From Microbacterium salsuginis (GTDB taxonomy: Bacteria > Actinomycetota > Actinomycetes > Actinomycetales > Microbacteriaceae): 64,000 bases of DNA. Location of the stretch: positions 806,001 to 870,000 of the forward strand of contig NZ_JABACI010000001.1 of assembly GCF_012524205.1 (NCBI RefSeq), given 5' to 3'. Position numbers and translations under genes: made by a program. The notes beneath the pieces are model-generated. The model saw nothing but the letters and a program-made list of their open reading frames with translations, did no database searches and was not told where the DNA came from. Within the stretch, counting starts at the first letter, position 1. Each line of letters opens with the position of its first letter. Shown here piece by piece: positions 26,006 through 35,559 of the stretch.

Positions 26006-29000
26006 TCACTCGATCAGCTCCCACGGCCCGTGGGGATCACCCGGCGCCTGATTCCTCGTCCACCATGCCGCCTCGTAGCGGTGACCCTGGTACTCCGCGA
26101 CATCACCGGCGACGAAGATTCTGGAGGGCCGCCACACGTCTGTGCCGTCCGCCGAGATCACGATCTCCTGCCACGGGCCGTACGGGTCGCCCGGTTCCTG
26201 GCTTTTCGTCCGCCAGGACGCGAACCACGTCGAACCCGCCTGGGAGACCAAGTCGCCCTCCCGGTACCCGGTCGCAGAGTCCCAGTGCGGCGGCGCCGGC
26301 ACGGCGTCGTGGAGGTCACTGCCGCACGACCGCGCGACCGTGAGTTTCTCGAACTCCGCCTCCGTCGAGGCATAGAGTCCGACGCCGCCGCTGCGGACGA
26401 CGGTATCCCGCCCCTCCATGATCTGTTCGCCGTTCAACGTCACTGTGAGACGGTCCCCATGGACCGCCGCGCCCAGCCGGACCGGCCCCGTTAGTCGGTC
26501 GCTGAGCGAGGCGGTTGCCACGGTGATCGGTCCCGATCGGTGCGCCTCCCGGATGATGCTCGCGTATTGGGTTCCCTGACTCGTCCGACCGACGTGGATG
26601 CGGTACCCGTACGCGTCCGTGGTGTCGCGCAGCGAGACGCCCGCGGTGCCGACGCCGGCGAGCGTGAGCTCGGTCTCGACGACGAAGTCGCACGCCTCCG
26701 AGAACCGCTCCGGCAGCGTCGACGCGGCGAGGACGTGTGCCCGGCCGTCGACCGGCGACAGGGTGAGCTGCCCGTTGCCGACGGACACAGCGCCTCCGAT
26801 CCCCCGCCAGTTCGACTGGTCGAGCGCCTCCGAGATCGAGACGTTGTCGAAGGTCGCGGCCCGCCCGTTCGTCGCGAGTGCGGCTCCGCCGTTGGGGAGC
26901 TGAGTGTCGTTCACCGACACTGACACGTCACCGACGGCGGCCGACACGTGCCGCCCGACGGCGGACACCGCCAGTGTGTATGCTCCACCCGGAGCGAGCG
27001 GCAGGTCGGCCTCCTTGAGCAGGGTCGTCGCCCCGTTGTAGACCTTGACGAGCCGCAGCTTCGAACCGGTCGCCGTCGGCACGACGTCAGCACGGTAGTG
27101 GTTGAGCGGCGACTGGTAGCGGAACGCCAGGCCGGTTCGACCGGCGGACTGGCCAGCCGGCCCCGGCACGATGTCGGCCGACATATTCACGTCGTTCGGG
27201 ACGTCCTGCTGCACCGCAAGCGCCTCGGTGTCGGCAGTCGCGGTCTGTGCGAGGTGACCACTCGATGGCTCTCCGCCGCGCTCCCACGTGCCGTGCAGCG
27301 GCACCCAGCCATCGAGTCCGTTCTCGAAGCCGTAGACCGCGCGGTCCAGGGTCGCGTCGTCGAAGTCCTCATCGAGCACCGCGGTCGTGGCGAACGTCGG
27401 CTCGAACGTCACCGTGACGAGATCGCCCGCGCGGGTGAATGCGGTCGGAGTGTTGTTCACGGTCACCAGGTCCGCGGCCGGCGCCGCGAACGTCAGGGTC
27501 CCGGTGAACGGGTCGCCGACAGACACCCTGGCAGTCCCGCCGTGAAGCTCCACGCTGACGTCGGACACGACCCCGGTCGCCTCGACGACGAGGTCCCCGT
27601 CATCGAACAATGACGTCCCGCGGGTGAGCGCATACCGCGTGAGCGCGCCGTCTTCGGCACGCTCGAGGTACGCGGTCTCGGCGTCGGTCGTGGCAGCTCC
27701 GAATGCCCGGAACGACGGCGTCTGCTCGCGCGAGAGGTAGAACCGGCCGGTACCGGTCGGCAGCGCGATCTCGAGCGCGGTCGCCACGGAGTGCTCCACG
27801 CCGGGCAGAGCAATGCGCGTCGCCGTCATCGACGGGGCTGCGCCCGCCGGTCCCGGGAACAGGACGGTGTCCAGACCGGTGGAGCCGGTGGCGGACCAGT
27901 CGTACGACAGATACTCGACGTCTGTCAGGATGTTCTCGCCCACGCGCACAGCGCCGTTCTCGTGCACGCTCGGCGAGACGTCGACGCCGGACGCGGGTAC
28001 AGGGGCGATCTGCACGCCCGAGACCGGACTGGCACCGGGTACGCTGTCGAACCCGACGGTGGCGACCTTCGTGGCCGCGTCGACGAGGACGGGGTCGCCC
28101 GGGAAGTGCCAGAGTTGCCGGTAGTCGTGCGCCGCAGTGTCGCCGGTGAGGTCATCGGAGACCACCCAGAACCCAGGCTTGACGAAGTACACGACCCGAT
28201 CGTGCGCGACCGGCTGGTACCCCATCGCCTGGCCGCGGTAAACGTCGAGGCCGGCGTTCGACCGCCAGAGCGACATCGCACGTGTGACCCCCGCGGCCTG
28301 CGGCTTCCGGTCGACCTCGATCGTGTTGTGAGCCTCGGTCGTGCGGCGCATCCAGTCGTTCGTCGGGGTGGCGCTGTAATCCCCCACGCCTGGGTCGACA
28401 ATCAGCGGACGCCCGTACGCCGCCATGACGAGGCTGAGGTCGTCCGGATGCCGGTGCGAGGCCGTGTAGCTGCTGTTGTGGTTGTTGATCAGCAGATAGC
28501 GGGCCTCTGCATCCCACCCGGAGCGCTGCACCGCGAAGCTGATCGGATAGAGCGTGGACCCAAGAGTCGGGGTGGTCCCGTGGGTCCGGCCGGAGCCGAC
28601 CCACGTGAAGTCGGACCAGGCGTTGCGCACGCCGGTCGCCCGGATGGCGCGTGCACCGGCGTCGACGTTCGGGGTGTCGCCGATCAGGGCGGCCTCGAGG
28701 TCCGGCTGTCGGGTAGCGAACAGCACGTCCGCGATCCAGTCCGCGGCCTGGACCAGCGCCCGGGGCAGCTCCCGCCCGTTGACGTCCGCGATGGTGATCA
28801 TGTTGTTGATGAGGTCCGCCACGTAGGCCTGATAGTTGAAGGTCGGCTCGCGGTATACCCCGTCGCCCTGGAGGTAAGTGCGCAGGAACCGCTCGACGGC
28901 CCTGACCGCGAACGTCTCCCAGCCGAGGGCATTCTTGAACTCGGGTAGGTACACCCCGGCGGCGTACATCGACCGCGCCATCGACACGTACCAGTTGTTG

Positions 29001-29734
29001 CCGACGTGCGTCTGCAACACGGATGCGAGGAAGTCGCTCGTCGAATGCACCGCCGAGAGATAGGCCACGAGGTCGGTCGCGTCGATGCTCGGCTCGGCCC
29101 GGAAGACGGAGAACGAGCCAACCAACTGGGCGAGCCGCTTGGCGGCCGACAGATTGCGGTTCTGGGGCCAGCTCGCGTTGTCCGCGACGAAGTCCAGCGA
29201 GATGTCCATCCACGCCGCCGCGTAAGCCGCACGCTTGTCGGGGTCACTCTCCTCCAGGTACGCGCTCACAAGCGTTGGCATGAACACGAAGTCGGTCATC
29301 CATGTCTGCGCGCCGCCGGGTGCCGCGTCCGTCCCACCCCACGCGTCCCCCCAGTCGACGTCGATCTTCTGCTCGGTTGCGTTATAGAAGTTGCGAGTCT
29401 CGTCGCCGAACCGGAAGACGCCCGCGACGAGCTCGTCGGCGGTGGCATCGCCGCCGCTCCCGCCCGGAGCGGGGAAGTCGACGCCCGTCCGGGTCGCGTA
29501 ATACTCCTTCAGCGCATCGGCGGCGCCCGCATCGTCGCCGGCCGTCAACTCCGCCGCCACGCCGGCGAGCTCCGGACGCGTCAGGTCCAGAAGCTGACCG
29601 AGGTCCGACGCGCCCGACGCGGCGGCGGGTACCGACGACACACCGGTCAGCGCCAGCGCGATTGTGACTGCGGCAACGACGAGGGTCTGGGCACGAAGGC
29701 CGCGGTTCCGTCGGCGGGAAAGGGATCGTTGCAT
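26006..29734 (-). CDS. Secreted heparinase II/III-type polysaccharide lyase with carbohydrate-binding modules
   Basis: 1242 residues with a Sec signal peptide (ends near AAASG, about residue 40). An alpha/alpha-toroid region (about 60-380) leads into the heparinase II/III domain, whose SHRHPDDLS motif lies near 424-431 and PLIVDPGVGDY follows. A beta-sandwich lyase C-domain reaches about 780. Two concanavalin-like modules (about 790-970 and 985-1130) follow, then two short repeats with W...PGDP.GPW (about 1140-1242), like CBM5/12 chitin-type binding modules. It should cleave a uronic-acid polysaccharide outside the cell by beta-elimination, giving unsaturated ends. The precise polymer is open (heparin, heparosan, alginate-like, or other). 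The ATG at 29734 follows GGAGTCACGGAG. Single gene with its own operator. Confidence 0.85.
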   Translation of the reverse strand: MQRSLSRRRNRGLRAQTLVVAAVTIALALTGVSSVPAAASGASDLGQLLDLTRPELAGVAAELTAGDDAGAADALKEYYATRTGVDFPAPGGSGGDATADELVAGVFRFGDETRNFYNATEQKIDVDWGDAWGGTDAAPGGAQTWMTDFVFMPTLVSAYLEESDPDKRAAYAAAWMDISLDFVADNASWPQNRNLSAAKRLAQLVGSFSVFRAEPSIDATDLVAYLSAVHSTSDFLASVLQTHVGNNWYVSMARSMYAAGVYLPEFKNALGWETFAVRAVERFLRTYLQGDGVYREPTFNYQAYVADLINNMITIADVNGRELPRALVQAADWIADVLFATRQPDLEAALIGDTPNVDAGARAIRATGVRNAWSDFTWVGSGRTHGTTPTLGSTLYPISFAVQRSGWDAEARYLLINNHNSSYTASHRHPDDLSLVMAAYGRPLIVDPGVGDYSATPTNDWMRRTTEAHNTIEVDRKPQAAGVTRAMSLWRSNAGLDVYRGQAMGYQPVAHDRVVYFVKPGFWVVSDDLTGDTAAHDYRQLWHFPGDPVLVDAATKVATVGFDSVPGASPVSGVQIAPVPASGVDVSPSVHENGAVRVGENILTDVEYLSYDWSATGSTGLDTVLFPGPAGAAPSMTATRIALPGVEHSVATALEIALPTGTGRFYLSREQTPSFRAFGAATTDAETAYLERAEDGALTRYALTRGTSLFDDGDLVVEATGVVSDVSVELHGGTARVSVGDPFTGTLTFAAPAADLVTVNNTPTAFTRAGDLVTVTFEPTFATTAVLDEDFDDATLDRAVYGFENGLDGWVPLHGTWERGGEPSSGHLAQTATADTEALAVQQDVPNDVNMSADIVPGPAGQSAGRTGLAFRYQSPLNHYRADVVPTATGSKLRLVKVYNGATTLLKEADLPLAPGGAYTLAVSAVGRHVSAAVGDVSVSVNDTQLPNGGAALATNGRAATFDNVSISEALDQSNWRGIGGAVSVGNGQLTLSPVDGRAHVLAASTLPERFSEACDFVVETELTLAGVGTAGVSLRDTTDAYGYRIHVGRTSQGTQYASIIREAHRSGPITVATASLSDRLTGPVRLGAAVHGDRLTVTLNGEQIMEGRDTVVRSGGVGLYASTEAEFEKLTVARSCGSDLHDAVPAPPHWDSATGYREGDLVSQAGSTWFASWRTKSQEPGDPYGPWQEIVISADGTDVWRPSRIFVAGDVAEYQGHRYEAAWWTRNQAPGDPHGPWELIE

Positions 29735-29812
29735 CTCCGTGACTCCTCTGTCAATCGGCGGCCCCGGGGCCCAGGCACATGCGCCGGCGCCTCAGCTGCT
29801 GAGTCAGCGTAT

Positions 29813-29838
29813 GTCTTGACGTATCGTCACGTCAAGAC
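29813..29838. promoter_or_regulatory. Island operator 1, upstream of the lyase gene
   Basis: GTCTTGACG and CGTCAAGAC are perfect 9-bp arms around an 8-bp spacer, the best of three related sites (core TGACG-N8-CGTCA). On the minus strand it covers TTGACG and the spacer before TACGCT, a likely -35/-10 pair with 18-bp spacing. It is the predicted target of the LacI protein at 31203-32207. Confidence 0.8.
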
Positions 29839-29839
29839 T

Positions 29840-31021
29840 TCACCAGTACCTCTCCCAGTCGGGACGGGTGCGGCGCATGAGCGCCTCAAAGTAGAAGTAG
29901 TCGCCCCAGAGCGTCCCCTCGTCGACGCCTATGCCCTTTGGCAGGTTGTACACGCCATGCAGCAGCAGCGCGTCCGAGGCCTCTGGGCTCGCGGGACGCG
30001 CTCGGGCGATCAGTGCATCCAGCAGCGCGTCGCCCTCCCTGCGCGCCCGCGCAGCGCGGGCGCGATCCGGATCACACGTGGCGAGCTCGTACAGACCGCA
30101 CGCCGCGATCGCGGCGGCCGAGCTGTCTCGGGGAGCGTCACTGCCGTCGGAGTACACGAGGTCCCAGTAAGGAATGAGGTCGGCGGGCAGGTGGCGCAGG
30201 AAATAGTCGGCGCAGCGCCAAGCGGCATCGAGCAGCGTTTCGTCGCCGGTGGCGCCATAGTTCAGTGCCAAGCCGAGGACGCCCCACGCCTCTCCGCGTG
30301 CCCAGCACGAGTCGTCGGATAGCCCCTGCTCGGTCGCACCGCGCAGCGGCTCGCCCGTCTCGACGTCCCAATAGAAGGTGTGGAAGGTCGAGTTGTCATC
30401 GCGCAGCATATGCGTGCGGAGCTGGGCGGTGTGCCGGCGGACCGCGTCGGCGAAGCGCGGACTACCCGTCTGTTCGCCCGCCCACGTCAGCAGCGGCATG
30501 TTCATCAAACTGTCGATAATGGTGCGGCCGCGCTGCTCCGGATCCGTCAGATCCCCCCAGGCCTGGATGATGCCGGCAGGCTCGAGGAAGCGCGTCATGA
30601 GCCGCTCGGCGGCGCCGATCCCGGCCGCGTGCCACCGCTCGTCTGTCGTCCGGCGCCACGGCACGACCGCCGCCAGCGTGTACAGGAACCCGAGGTCGTG
30701 CGTGTCGAGATCCTCGTCGGCGCGCAGACGGCGCTCGAAGTCGGCCGCGTGGCGCAGCGCCTGATCGCGAAACACCTCGTCGCCCGTCAGGTCGTAGGCG
30801 AGCCACTGCATCCCGGGCACGAAGCTCGTCGTCCACCCGTGGTTCCGCCCCTCGGCGAACGGCCCGTCCGCCGGACGCAGCGCGTAGCGGTCCCACTGCG
30901 TCGTGTCGTCGACGTACGCATCACCGAAGCGATCGATGTTGCGGCGGACCACCGCGATCGCATCCGCCACGGCGTCGGCGACGTGCGGCTCCAACGTGGT
31001 CGAGGTCATTTCGCTGGACAT
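29840..31021 (-). CDS. GH88 unsaturated glucuronyl hydrolase
   Basis: 393 residues, cytosolic (no signal peptide). It removes the unsaturated uronic acid that a lyase leaves at the non-reducing end. The key Asp pair is visible: D109 (THDLGF) and D170 (TIIDSLMN), 61 residues apart, the same spacing as D88 and D149 of the Bacillus GL1 enzyme. Further family blocks are HGWTTSFVPGMQWLAYD and YWDLVYSDGSDAPRDSSAAAI. ATG at 31019-31021 follows GAGAGGACC. Its presence beside the lyase shows that the island targets a glucuronate/iduronate polymer. Confidence 0.93.
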   Translation of the reverse strand: MSSEMTSTTLEPHVADAVADAIAVVRRNIDRFGDAYVDDTTQWDRYALRPADGPFAEGRNHGWTTSFVPGMQWLAYDLTGDEVFRDQALRHAADFERRLRADEDLDTHDLGFLYTLAAVVPWRRTTDERWHAAGIGAAERLMTRFLEPAGIIQAWGDLTDPEQRGRTIIDSLMNMPLLTWAGEQTGSPRFADAVRRHTAQLRTHMLRDDNSTFHTFYWDVETGEPLRGATEQGLSDDSCWARGEAWGVLGLALNYGATGDETLLDAAWRCADYFLRHLPADLIPYWDLVYSDGSDAPRDSSAAAIAACGLYELATCDPDRARAARARREGDALLDALIARARPASPEASDALLLHGVYNLPKGIGVDEGTLWGDYFYFEALMRRTRPDWERYW

Positions 31022-31088
31022 GAAGGTCCTCTCGTCCCCGCGATTCGGACCGGGGGAAGGGTGAAGCCACGACGCATTGTTCGTTGCT

Positions 31089-31106
31089 GACGTATCGTTG
31101 CGTCAA
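31089..31106. promoter_or_regulatory. Island operator 2, upstream of the GH88 gene
   Basis: TGACG-TATCGTTG-CGTCA, 5-bp perfect arms with the same 8-bp spacing as operator 1 and an almost identical spacer to operator 3. It lies 68 bp before the GH88 start, next to TTGCAT of a possible promoter with TTGACG 17 bp further upstream. Confidence 0.75.
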
Positions 31107-31202
31107 TGCAAGCAGAGAGCGCAATCCCCGTCAAGGGATGAACCGATCCGCTATGCCCTGAAGGAGTGCCCCGTCGTACTGGTCAACGAGCGCAGGGAGC
31201 CG

Positions 31203-32207
31203 TCACCGAATTGGAGGTTGCACACTCTCGCGCGGAATGACGTACGGTGGCGGTTCGGAGATGACTCCACCTTGTGGCGCCTCTCCCGAAAGCAGCGCCG
31301 ACACGTGCTTCACTGCCCGAATCCCCAACTCTCGCATGGGCAGGTGCACGGTCGTGAGCCGCGGGCGAACCAGCTCGGCGATCTCAGCGTCGTGAATTCC
31401 GACCACCGAGAGTTCCCGGGGAACCTCGATTCCTGCATCGACTGCTGCTGCCAGCAGTCCCAGCGCCGAGACGACGTTGTTCACCACCACGGCCGTCGGC
31501 ATTCCAAGGCCGGATTCAAGCGTCGCCAGGCCCGCAGCTCCGGCCTGAGCGCCGTAGCCGGTGAACAGGGGGGGACGAGGAACCAGCCGCGCTCGCGTCA
31601 AAGCGCTGACATACCCAGCGTGGCGTGGGTTCACGGGATGGATCTCCTGACCCCCGACGAACGCGATGTTCGTGTGTCCGGCTTCGATGAGGTGCTCGGT
31701 CGCCATCCGTCCGGCCGCTGTCTCGTCCGCCGAGACCCAGGCGCCGTTGTGACTGGATTGATACTCCACGAGCACGACCGGTGTCGGGTGTGAACGGAGC
31801 GCACCCATCACCTCCTCATCGAGCAATTCGCCTGTCCGCAGCACGATCGCATCGACGGAGCCCTGACCCAGCAACCGCGCGAGGAAGTGGCTGCCGGAGT
31901 TCATCCACATCGTGTCGCCCAGCATGATGGCCCATCCACGTTCCTCGGCGGCCTCGTAGATCCCCTCCAGCAATTCCTTGTACACCGGATTCTCGAGGTT
32001 CTCCACGACGACGGCGATCGTCCCGGCGTGCCGACGACGCAACGCGCGGGCGGCATCGTTGGGTACATATGCCAACTCGGCTATCGCCGCTTCAACGCGG
32101 GCACGAGTGTCGGCACTCATTCGGGTGTGAGTGGTGCCGTTGATCACCGCAGAGACCGTGGATACAGAAACCCCGGCTAGACGGGCAATGTCCTTCTGCG
32201 TCGCCAT
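31203..32207 (-). CDS. LacI-family regulator of the uronic-acid polysaccharide island
   Basis: 334 residues. The helix-turn-helix is at the start (KDIARLAGVSVSTVSAVING, residues 5-24), then the hinge ALRRRHAG and a periplasmic-binding-protein-like effector domain ending in DAEIAELVRPRLTTVHLP. ATG at 32205-32207 is required to place the helix-turn-helix at the N-terminus; TAGAGT lies 7 nt upstream, so it may also be made from its own leaderless message in addition to the operon. The effector is probably an unsaturated or released uronic-acid oligosaccharide (inference). Confidence 0.9.
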   Translation of the reverse strand: MATQKDIARLAGVSVSTVSAVINGTTHTRMSADTRARVEAAIAELAYVPNDAARALRRRHAGTIAVVVENLENPVYKELLEGIYEAAEERGWAIMLGDTMWMNSGSHFLARLLGQGSVDAIVLRTGELLDEEVMGALRSHPTPVVLVEYQSSHNGAWVSADETAAGRMATEHLIEAGHTNIAFVGGQEIHPVNPRHAGYVSALTRARLVPRPPLFTGYGAQAGAAGLATLESGLGMPTAVVVNNVVSALGLLAAAVDAGIEVPRELSVVGIHDAEIAELVRPRLTTVHLPMRELGIRAVKHVSALLSGEAPQGGVISEPPPYVIPRESVQPPIR

Positions 32208-32254
32208 CTGGCTCACTCTAGCGGCGATGGGAAGGCACCTGTCGCAAGGACGGG

Positions 32255-33178
32255 CTACTTCAGACCGGTGGTGGCGATCCCGCGGACGAGGAAGCGCTGG
32301 CCCAGGAGGAACATCACGAAGAGAGGGATGAGCGAGACGATCGACATCGCGAACATCGCTCCCCACGAGGACTCGCCTGTTGAGTCGAGGAAGGCTCGCA
32401 GCGCGACGGGGACGGTGTAGAGATCCGGGTCGGTGAGGAAGATCAGCTGCGAGAAGAAGTCGTTCCACGTCCAGATGAACGTGAAGATCGCCGTCGTCGC
32501 GAGCGCAGGGGCTGCCAGAGGAAGCATGATTCCGGCGAAGATGCGCGCATGGCCGGCGCCATCTATGCGGGCAGCCTCGTCCAGTTCCCTAGGGACGCCA
32601 CGAAAGAACTGGACCATGAGGAAGATGAAGAAGGAGTCGGTAGCCAGCAGCTTCGGAACGATGAGCGGCAGGAAGGTGTTGAGCCATCCGATCTGAGAGA
32701 AAAGCACGTACTGAGGGACGATGATCACGTGGATGGGCAGCATGATCGAGATCAGCATCATCGCGAACCACAGCCGCCGGAGCCGGAAATTCAGCCTGGC
32801 GAAGGCATAGGCCGCCAACGAGCAGGACACCAGGTTGCCCACGATCGAGCCAGCCACAACTAGGAAGGAATTGATCAGATAGTGGCTGAACGGGTGGCTC
32901 AGGGCGTTCCAACCCTGGGTGTAGTTGTCCGTCGTGAAATCGGTGGGAATCAGGCCGGGCTCGCTGAAGATGAGTGCGTCGGGCTTGAACGATGAGGCCA
33001 GCATCCAAAGCAGCGGGTAGATCATCAAGAGGCCAACCGCGATGAGGACGGCGTGCTTTGTCAGCATCCGCAACCGTACCCACGGCAGCCGAGCACGGCG
33101 ACGGCGCGACCGACTCGCGGAAGGACTCACGATTGCGGGGGAATCGGTCACGGATGCGGGCGACATGAGTTCAGTCAT
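32255..33178 (-). CDS. Carbohydrate ABC permease (MalG/AraQ type)
   Basis: 307 residues. A cytosolic Arg-rich N-terminus (about 1-35) precedes six helices; the EAA loop is ELDEAARIDGAGHARIFAGI (about 197-216). Overlaps the end of the other permease gene by 8 bp, so translation is coupled. An ATG at 33166 is an alternative start. The G+C-rich codon bias is milder here and in the next two genes than in the flanking chromosome. Confidence 0.9.
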   Translation of the reverse strand: MTELMSPASVTDSPAIVSPSASRSRRRRARLPWVRLRMLTKHAVLIAVGLLMIYPLLWMLASSFKPDALIFSEPGLIPTDFTTDNYTQGWNALSHPFSHYLINSFLVVAGSIVGNLVSCSLAAYAFARLNFRLRRLWFAMMLISIMLPIHVIIVPQYVLFSQIGWLNTFLPLIVPKLLATDSFFIFLMVQFFRGVPRELDEAARIDGAGHARIFAGIMLPLAAPALATTAIFTFIWTWNDFFSQLIFLTDPDLYTVPVALRAFLDSTGESSWGAMFAMSIVSLIPLFVMFLLGQRFLVRGIATTGLK

Positions 33179-34130
33179 CGTGGAAGACCCAATACTTTGA
33201 GGCGAAGAAGTTGAGTGCAGTCATGGCTCCGATGATGAGAACCAAGAGCCACGCCATCGCCGAGGCATAGCCCATGTTGAAGTTGGCGAAACCCTGGAGG
33301 TACAGATACAGCGTGTAGAACAGGGTCGAATCAACCGGTCCGCCAGTTCCCCCAGAGACGATGAACGCCTGGGTGAACGACTGGAACGCATTGATGGTCT
33401 GAAGAACGAGGTTGAAGAAGACAACCGGAGTCAGCATCGGGAAGGTGATGTTGGTGAACTGACGGAACTTCGACGCACCGTCAAGGCTTGCCGCCTCGTA
33501 GTACATCTCCGGAATCTGGCGAAGTCCAGCGAGGAAGATCACCATCGGCGAGCCGAACGTCCAGACGTTCAAGACCATCAGCGTGCCAAGCGCATACTGG
33601 GGGTCGGACACCCAGCCGTGCGTGCCGATCTGTATCAGCGGCTGGATGCCGTTGAACCACTCGATGGCTTGATTGAGCACGCCGTCGGTGCCGAACAGCT
33701 GCCGCCACAGGATGGCAATCGCCACCGAGGCGCCGAGCAGCGACGGCAAGTAGAAAACTGAACGATAGAACGGCAGGCCGCGCACGCCTTTGTCCAGCAC
33801 CATCGCGAGGCCGAGCGCAGCTGCGAGTTGCAACGGTACCGAGACGAACACGTAGGTGAAGGTGACCTGAAGCGACTGTGCCAGCCGCGGATCCTGGAAC
33901 AGACGCGTGTAGTTCTCCAACCCGATGAATTCCGGATCCCGGAACAAGTCGTAGTTCGTAAAGGACAGGTACAGCGATGCCAGCAACGGGCCGACCACGA
34001 TCAAGGCCAGACCGATGAACCATGGCAAGAGGAACACGGCCGCCGCCTTGCCGTCTCCTCGCGCCGGACGTGCCTTGGCACCCGTCGTGGCTGCCTTGCG
34101 GAGCTGAGAGAACTCACGTGCGACTGCCAT
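33171..34130 (-). CDS. Carbohydrate ABC permease (MalF/UgpA type)
   Basis: 319 residues with six helices; EAA loop YYEAASLDGASKFRQFTNI (about 218-236). ATG at 34128-34130 with GGAGGTG 5 nt upstream is far better than the open frame's first ATG at 34247. It forms the import channel with the 32255-33178 protein for the oligosaccharide captured by the lipoprotein at 34219-35559. No ATPase gene lies in the island. Confidence 0.9.
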   Translation of the reverse strand: MAVAREFSQLRKAATTGAKARPARGDGKAAAVFLLPWFIGLALIVVGPLLASLYLSFTNYDLFRDPEFIGLENYTRLFQDPRLAQSLQVTFTYVFVSVPLQLAAALGLAMVLDKGVRGLPFYRSVFYLPSLLGASVAIAILWRQLFGTDGVLNQAIEWFNGIQPLIQIGTHGWVSDPQYALGTLMVLNVWTFGSPMVIFLAGLRQIPEMYYEAASLDGASKFRQFTNITFPMLTPVVFFNLVLQTINAFQSFTQAFIVSGGTGGPVDSTLFYTLYLYLQGFANFNMGYASAMAWLLVLIIGAMTALNFFASKYWVFHDD

Positions 34131-34218
34131 GGCGCACCTCCTTCCTTGTGGCCTCGAACATCGCTGTGGTACTTGCGCCCCGGATTGCCGCACCGGATGA
34201 ATCACGGGATCGCATGCG

Positions 34219-35559
34219 TCAACTCGCGTCGGAGACGCTCTGGTCAAGCTCGGCCGTGAACTGCTCGGCGGCCTCGGCAGGTGAGATCCGATCGAAGAGC
34301 ATGTCCTCGGCGTAGCGCCGTAGCATTTGCTCCGCCGTGTCGGCGCCGGGCGGGGGTGCCATCGGCGCAGCCTCAGGTGCGTTCTCCTCGACGATGGCCA
34401 CGAAGTCGGCCATCATCTGCTGCTCGGGAGAGAGGGTGGGCCTGATGTGCTCCACGACCTCCTGGTTCGCCGGAAGGCCACGCTCAGCCTGCAAGATGTC
34501 AGCCGCATCCAGGTTGCTTTGAAGGCAATTCAGCAAGCGCGCCGCCTCCACCGGATGCTGAGAATCGGAGGTGATGGCCCAGCTCATCGAACGGAAGGTC
34601 TGGCCCGTCTCGCCCTCTTCGTGGACCGGCAACTGCAGCAACTCGAATTCTGAGCCAGTGGCGGCGAGAGCGGTGATCTCGTTGATCGGCCGCACTGCCA
34701 TCAACGTCTTGCCGGTACCGATCATGGTCTGCTCGACTCCTCCACCCTGGTGCTCGATCGATACGGACGCAGGCGCAGATCCCTCGGTGTTCTGCAGGTC
34801 ATAGCCGTACTCCAGGAACGAGGAGATGACTTCGGTATCGACTCCCACTCCGTTCTCGCTGAAAAGGCCGTCCGAGTGCCCGAGCTGCCGTGCCCAGATG
34901 CCCAGCAGGCGGATGTCCTCGCTCGGCTGCTGGATCCCCCAGATCGCACCATCGGATGCTTCGTAGACGCTGCTGGCGTAGTCGAACAAGTCGTCCCATG
35001 TCCAGTTCTCATCATCCGGACGCTCGAGGCCGTACTGCTCCATGAGCGTGACATTGAGCATGATTCCAGAGGCGTTGACCGTGATCGGAACCGCGTAGTT
35101 CTTTCCATCGACCGCGTCCTGGTTCAGCACGCCAGGTGCGATGGCCGAGGTGTCGATGTGCTCCTCTACGGTGGCGATGTCCACCAGTCCACCGCGCTGG
35201 CCGTATGAAGTGACGTGTCCACTGGTCACTTGAATGATGTCGGGCGCATCGCCGGCGGCGAACTGGGTGGCGAGGCGGTCGTCATAGCCCTGGCTCGTGA
35301 ACTCCGCCGAAGTGGTGACATTGCCGAGGGCCTCTTCACACACTTTGAGAGCAGCTTGAGTCTGCTCATGGCGCCCCTCCGCACCCCACCATGCAACGCG
35401 GATTTCGACGGGTCCCGACGCGGCCGTCTCTTCGCCCTGGGCCTGGTTGTCCGCCTGACCGCACGCTGCGAGGGTCAGCAGCACTGCTGAACTTGCCGCG
35501 ACAACTGTCATGCCGCGGCCGAGACGCTGTGTCCCGCGCGGCCTCAATGGATTTCTCAT
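34219..35559 (-). CDS. Oligosaccharide-binding lipoprotein of the island
   Basis: 446 residues, extracellular solute-binding protein family 1. Signal peptide with lipobox TLAAC (C33). RVAWWGAEGRHEQTQ opens the mature fold. Expected cargo: unsaturated disaccharides or oligosaccharides from the lyase. ATG overlaps the stop of the pyruvyl-transferase-family gene (ATGA), after GGAGGAAC. Confidence 0.9.
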   Translation of the reverse strand: MRNPLRPRGTQRLGRGMTVVAASSAVLLTLAACGQADNQAQGEETAASGPVEIRVAWWGAEGRHEQTQAALKVCEEALGNVTTSAEFTSQGYDDRLATQFAAGDAPDIIQVTSGHVTSYGQRGGLVDIATVEEHIDTSAIAPGVLNQDAVDGKNYAVPITVNASGIMLNVTLMEQYGLERPDDENWTWDDLFDYASSVYEASDGAIWGIQQPSEDIRLLGIWARQLGHSDGLFSENGVGVDTEVISSFLEYGYDLQNTEGSAPASVSIEHQGGGVEQTMIGTGKTLMAVRPINEITALAATGSEFELLQLPVHEEGETGQTFRSMSWAITSDSQHPVEAARLLNCLQSNLDAADILQAERGLPANQEVVEHIRPTLSPEQQMMADFVAIVEENAPEAAPMAPPPGADTAEQMLRRYAEDMLFDRISPAEAAEQFTAELDQSVSDAS

